Source: Chitinophagaceae bacterium
GTDB taxonomy: Bacteria > Bacteroidota > Bacteroidia > Chitinophagales > Chitinophagaceae
Assembly: GCA_017882205.1 (NCBI GenBank)
Contig: JADGPY010000323.1
Coordinates: forward strand, 1-8,831
Direction: 5' to 3'
DNA length: 8,831 nucleotides
Of this stretch, positions 6,132-8,831 are shown piece after piece; positions within the stretch are counted from its first letter, which is position 1, and each line of letters starts with the position of its first letter. The notes under the pieces are model-generated. The model saw only the letters and a list, made by a program, of their open reading frames with translations, did not search any database and was not told the origin of the DNA. The translations under genes were made by a program, and so were the position numbers.

Positions 6132-6878
6132 TTAAATTGTCAGATCCAATGAATAATCAGGATACCTGTATTCTTCAATTATTGCTGAGCCAGTGAGTTT
6201 ATTTTTTCCTCTAATAGTAAATACCGGATACGCCATTAACCGTTTCGATTCAATCTTATAATTCAATAATTCTTTTACCTTTTCAATAGGTGTTAAAGGG
6301 TCGAGCCATTGCGAGAGCATATCTTTTTCCAACATCAACGGCATGCGCCGGGGATTATCACCACCATTGTGAATTCGCCCCATTAATTCATTTGCCTCCG
6401 TTGTAATAATGCTGAAGCTGTTAATGACTTCTCCGGTCTCTTTATCAACCCAACTATTATAAATACCTGCGAGAGAAAATATGTCTGTATCGCCTACTTT
6501 AATGAAATAAGGGATCTTTCTTTTACCGCCTATCTCATGATGGTGTTCAAAGAAACCAGAACTTGGAATGATGCACCTGGTTTTTAAGATTGAGTATTTA
6601 TAAGTGTTAGATTCAAAAATGGTTTCCTGCCTTGCATTAACCATCTTAATTCTGTATGCATCTGCATCTTTCTTTGTTTTAGCAAACCAGGGCATTAATC
6701 CCCACACTGCGGGAATGACCTGCCTTTTACCGTCCTTCATTACAACGATGGGCAATAAGGAAGAAGTGCCTGCGATCTCATGATACACAGGCTCAAATTC
6801 TAATTCTGGGAAATTTTCCAGATCGTAATAACTATATATCTGTTGTAAATCGTAAAACCTGCTGTGATCCCGGCACAT
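6132..6878 (-). CDS. SRAP/HMCES-type abasic-site processing protein (YedK family)
   Basis: This 248-residue protein is of normal length for the SOS response-associated peptidase family. It begins Met-Cys, so removal of Met exposes the catalytic Cys2 that forms a thiazolidine crosslink with abasic sites in single-stranded DNA. Other family marks are VWGLMPWFA (58-66), NAR (81-83) with Asn81, IPSSGFFEH (104-112) with Glu111 replacing the usual GYYEW context, and RIHNGGDNPRRMPLML (168-183) with the active-site His170 and RMP. The His-to-RMP spacing is a few residues longer than in E. coli YedK (HDRMP-like). The start is fixed by the need for Cys2. It overlaps the end of the upstream gene by 47 bp in another frame, implying translational coupling. 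Neighbouring genes suggest a DNA-damage cluster, but no recognisable LexA box was identified. Confidence 0.93.
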   Translation of the reverse strand: MCRDHSRFYDLQQIYSYYDLENFPELEFEPVYHEIAGTSSLLPIVVMKDGKRQVIPAVWGLMPWFAKTKKDADAYRIKMVNARQETIFESNTYKYSILKTRCIIPSSGFFEHHHEIGGKRKIPYFIKVGDTDIFSLAGIYNSWVDKETGEVINSFSIITTEANELMGRIHNGGDNPRRMPLMLEKDMLSQWLDPLTPIEKVKELLNYKIESKRLMAYPVFTIRGKNKLTGSAIIEEYRYPDYSLDLTI

Positions 6879-7365
6879 AATTGGTTAATTTTTCAAGATC
6901 TGTTTCTCTCACTGGCAAAAGCACACTCTGTCCTATCCTTACATTGTAAAATACATCTCCAAAATTATCGCCAATCACAATGCGAAAATTATTTTTTATC
7001 ATTAATTCAAAATGCTGGGGATATTTCTGCTTTATCAATGAGGCTATCTTATACCTGGTATTATCATCCAGTTTATAATAATGTTCAATGATCTTAACGA
7101 AACTATTCCGGGCAGAGGGTGCATTGGCTAATTTGTATAATTCATTTTTTGAAAATTCCTTCCTGATGCCAAAATAAGCAGGTTGTTGCGAGTGGTGCAA
7201 CCTTTCGAAATAGTGAATGGCCTTATAATCCTCCTTGAATGGAGAGTATAAAAAATGATCTATACCTGCTTCAGTGCCATAATATTGTTTAACAAAATAT
7301 AAGAAGTGCTGTCGGGATAATGTATCGAGTAATTTTGTTGATAATATAGGAAAGCCTTTAAACAT
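6832..7365 (-). CDS. Unrecognised 177-residue protein overlapping the SRAP gene
   Basis: No family is recognised. The protein is basic and rich in aromatic residues. The first two thirds appear alpha-helical (several Tyr/Phe/His-rich amphipathic stretches such as FLYFVKQYY and FVKIIEHYYKL), followed by a predicted beta-rich C-terminus (FRIVIGDNFGDVFYNVRIGQSVLLPVRETD). There is no signal peptide, membrane segment, cysteine cluster or obvious catalytic motif, so it is probably cytoplasmic. Its codon use resembles its neighbours, it has a plausible upstream promoter box, and its last 47 bp overlap the SRAP start codon region, so it is very likely a real gene translated together with SRAP. It may be an accessory to SRAP or to the radical SAM protein upstream, but that is guilt by association only. 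Confidence 0.8.
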   Translation of the reverse strand: MFKGFPILSTKLLDTLSRQHFLYFVKQYYGTEAGIDHFLYSPFKEDYKAIHYFERLHHSQQPAYFGIRKEFSKNELYKLANAPSARNSFVKIIEHYYKLDDNTRYKIASLIKQKYPQHFELMIKNNFRIVIGDNFGDVFYNVRIGQSVLLPVRETDLEKLTNYVPGSQQVLRFTTDI

Positions 7366-7388
7366 TTTAGAACATATTTTATTTGCCG

Positions 7389-7396
7389 CAAAGAAA
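7389..7396 (-). promoter_or_regulatory. Possible -7 box before the 177-residue protein
   Basis: On the minus strand TTTCTTTG matches TAnnTTTG at seven of eight positions and is followed by CGGC, as is common after this box. It lies 23 bases before the ATG at 7365. No clear -33 element is visible, so a separate promoter inside the cluster is only suggested. Confidence 0.35.
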
Positions 7397-7430
7397 CGAA
7401 GACATTAAGGCAGCCATAGGATTTGAAAAT

Positions 7431-8507
7431 TTAAAATAACCTGCCCTGTTGCCCTGGCCTCATAAACAAGCTACAATCCAATTCCATTCTCTCATCGTTC
7501 AGTTTATATTTTTCTAAATACTTATGGTATTGTTGTGAGATCATATCGGCAATAGGGCCTTCACCTCTCATTCTGCGTCCAAATTCACTATCGTTTACTT
7601 TGCCGTCATGACTATCCTCAATCAGGTGCCAAACCTTATCTGCCCTATCCGGAAAGTTCTTATAAAGCCAATCATGAAACAATAATTTGATTGCCCCATT
7701 TAATCGAATGAATGTATATGCGGAGAAGGTAGCCCCATTTTCGCTTGCAGCCTTCATGATCCTTTGCATTTCATGGTCATTCAATCCGGGTATCATAGGG
7801 CCGAGCATTACACCCACTCTTACTCCTGCATCACTGAGTTCTTTCATTACCCGCAACCTTTGCTTACCCGTGGTGGTTCTCGGTTCCATTACTCTTCTTA
7901 ACTCTTCATCAAAGGATGTGGTGGAAACCAGTACGCTTACAAGATTTTTTGCTGCCATCATTTGCAATATGTCTTTATCTCTTAGTATTCCTGCATTCTT
8001 AGTTATGATGGCAACAGGTTGATTGAATTCAGCGCATACCTCAAGGAGTTTTCTTGTGATCCGGAATTTCTTTTCTGCAGGCTGGTAACAATCTGTATTT
8101 CCACTTAACACAATTGGTAAACACTCCCATTTAGGATTCATTAAGAATTTGCGAAGCAATTCAGGCGCATTTTTCTTAACTATGATCTTGCTTTCAAAAT
8201 CTAGCCCGGCGCTATATCCCCAGTACTCAAATGAGTTCCTGGCATAACAATAAATACAACCATGCTCGCATCCCTGGTAAGGGTTCATGCTGTACAACAT
8301 GCCTACATCAGGACTGTCAACTTTATTAACCAAACCCTTTGCATTGTCAACCAGGTATTGGGTTTCGATATTTGGCTCGGTCCAGTCATCGATAGATTCA
8401 ATATGCTCCTTTACTTTGTAGTTCGTTATGAATTTATTGGGGGTATTGAATTGCGCTCCCCGGCCTTTAATATATTCATTTAGATCTACATCCCTATTTT
8501 CTTCCAT
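7431..8507 (-). CDS. PA0069-family radical SAM protein (spore photoproduct lyase-like)
   Basis: This 358-residue protein has the radical SAM cluster CEHGCIYC (Cys80, Cys84, Cys87) that binds a 4Fe-4S cluster and S-adenosylmethionine, preceded by MNPYQGC. The N-terminal RGAQFNTPNKF (16-26) and the Arg-Gly-Ala lead are typical of the PA0069/Rv2578c family. SGNTDCYQPAEKKFRITRKLLE (135-156), ITKNAG (168-173), STTSFDEELRRVMEP (195-209) and GVMLGPMIPGLND (232-244) complete the partial TIM barrel. The family is related to spore photoproduct lyase but its reaction is not established. The protein ends in GQQGRLF, whose last five residues QGRLF resemble a sliding-clamp binding motif. It lies 65 bp upstream of the unrecognised protein and the SRAP gene, on the same strand. 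Its start gives a normal family N-terminus. Confidence 0.92.
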   Translation of the reverse strand: MEENRDVDLNEYIKGRGAQFNTPNKFITNYKVKEHIESIDDWTEPNIETQYLVDNAKGLVNKVDSPDVGMLYSMNPYQGCEHGCIYCYARNSFEYWGYSAGLDFESKIIVKKNAPELLRKFLMNPKWECLPIVLSGNTDCYQPAEKKFRITRKLLEVCAEFNQPVAIITKNAGILRDKDILQMMAAKNLVSVLVSTTSFDEELRRVMEPRTTTGKQRLRVMKELSDAGVRVGVMLGPMIPGLNDHEMQRIMKAASENGATFSAYTFIRLNGAIKLLFHDWLYKNFPDRADKVWHLIEDSHDGKVNDSEFGRRMRGEGPIADMISQQYHKYLEKYKLNDERMELDCSLFMRPGQQGRLF

Positions 8508-8522
8508 AATTTCATTTTTTGC

Positions 8523-8530
8523 CAGACTTA
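8523..8530 (-). promoter_or_regulatory. Weak -7-like box before the radical SAM gene
   Basis: On the minus strand TAAGTCTG matches TAnnTTTG at seven of eight positions, 15 bases before the ATG at 8507. A -33 element is not clear. The adjoining palindrome would fall just upstream of it, where a repressor could act. Confidence 0.25.
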
Positions 8531-8533
8531 GCT

Positions 8534-8553
8534 GTCTGAACCTTGGTTCAGAC
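8534..8553 (+). repeat. 20-bp palindrome with perfect 9-bp arms
   Basis: GTCTGAACC (8534-8542) and GGTTCAGAC (8545-8553) are perfect inverses around TT. On the minus strand the hairpin begins inside the stop codon of the upstream partial gene and ends 26 bases before the radical SAM start. A third CAGAC copy lies at 8523-8527. There is no T-tract after it on the minus strand, so it may be an operator or an interspersed repeat rather than a classical terminator. Confidence 0.8.
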
Positions 8554-8831
8554 TAAAATAATTCTCCCTGCTTCGTCGCCACTGGCAAATTCATAAACTC
8601 AAACCTTTGTACTATTTGGTATCCCTTCTCCCCTTCCCTGCGCTTAAGCAGTAACATTCCATCTGCAATAAAACTTCCCGTAAAATGCCGGTGAGAAAAC
8701 TCAGGCCATGCTTTGTCATACTGTTCCGATGTCAGCTTCCTTGCAATAGGAATATAAGGATCAGTAATGAAGAAAGGCTCATGATCCGGAGATCTCATCA
8801 GCCTTCTGGAAGAACGCAACTCCCTGACTAT
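8553..8831 (-). CDS. C-terminal end of an unrecognised protein (5' truncated)
   Basis: The frame is open to the window edge, so only the last 92 residues are visible. The TTG at 8819 is probably an internal Leu codon rather than a start. No family is recognised. The fragment is rich in charged and aromatic residues: an Arg-rich start (RELRSSRRLMRS), a proline-containing loop (HEPFFITDPYIP), a helix-like KLTSEQYDKAWPEF and a final beta-like stretch (FTGSFIADGMLLLKRREGEKGYQIVQRFEFMNLP). It ends in KQGELF, close in form to the QGRLF end of the next protein and to clamp-binding pentapeptides. Its stop is 45 bp from the radical SAM start on the same strand, so it is likely part of the same cluster. 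A DNA repair or replication role is possible but unproven. Confidence 0.75.
   Translation of the reverse strand: MVRELRSSRRLMRSPDHEPFFITDPYIPIARKLTSEQYDKAWPEFSHRHFTGSFIADGMLLLKRREGEKGYQIVQRFEFMNLPVATKQGELF

Noticed and set aside
6132..6878. Frameshift or misassembly causing the 47-bp overlap
   Set aside because: The SRAP N-terminus with catalytic Cys2 and the in-frame upstream stop both look intact, so no sequence error is needed to explain it.
7687..8022. 111-residue plus-strand open frame inside the radical SAM gene
   Set aside because: It is antisense to conserved radical SAM motifs; its hydrophobic look comes from the complementary strand.
8534..8553. Classical rho-independent terminator for the upstream partial gene
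   Set aside because: The hairpin is strong but is followed on the minus strand by AGCTAAG rather than a T-tract, so it is listed as a palindrome of unknown role.

Overview
The window looks like a chromosomal segment of a Bacteroidota bacterium, most likely the Chitinophagaceae or close relatives. The reasons are a T9SS type B (gliding-motility-associated) C-terminal sorting domain on the first protein, promoter-like boxes of the Bacteroidota form TAnnTTTG, AT-rich leaders without Shine-Dalgarno sequences, moderate to low GC, and GC-rich palindromes of the type scattered between genes in these genomes. No tRNA, rRNA, insertion sequence, CRISPR array or phage gene is visible.

Left arm (1-3703, plus strand). 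The window opens inside a large secreted or surface protein, of which the last 240 residues (a PKD repeat, an Ig-like linker and the sorting domain) are visible. A separate unit follows: a TolC-family outer-membrane channel and a MacA/HlyD-type periplasmic adaptor. These are two of the three parts of an envelope-spanning efflux or secretion pump. The inner-membrane ABC or RND component that often follows in such operons is absent, because the next gene lies on the opposite strand. A 28-bp imperfect palindrome sits between the two pump genes.

Right arm (3747-8831, all minus strand; transcription runs from high to low coordinates). Six genes follow one another. In transcription order they are: the end of an unrecognised protein (partial), a PA0069-family radical SAM protein, an unrecognised 177-residue protein, an SRAP/HMCES-type abasic-site protein overlapping it by 47 bp, a fusion of an AmgK-like sugar kinase with a RapZ C-terminal domain, and a MurU-like nucleotidyltransferase. 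The first part reads as a DNA-damage-associated cluster, with SRAP as the firm anchor. The last two genes form a likely peptidoglycan amino-sugar salvage pair: the kinase would make an anomeric sugar 1-phosphate and the nucleotidyltransferase would make the UDP-sugar.

Most worth following up are the kinase-RapZ-C fusion next to MurU, the QGxLF C-termini on two consecutive proteins of the damage cluster (possible sliding-clamp motifs), the 20-bp palindrome in front of the radical SAM gene, and the near-leaderless tolC start. No wholly new system can be claimed from the sequence alone. The amino-sugar pair with its fused RapZ sensor or RNA-binding domain is the best candidate for under-described biology.
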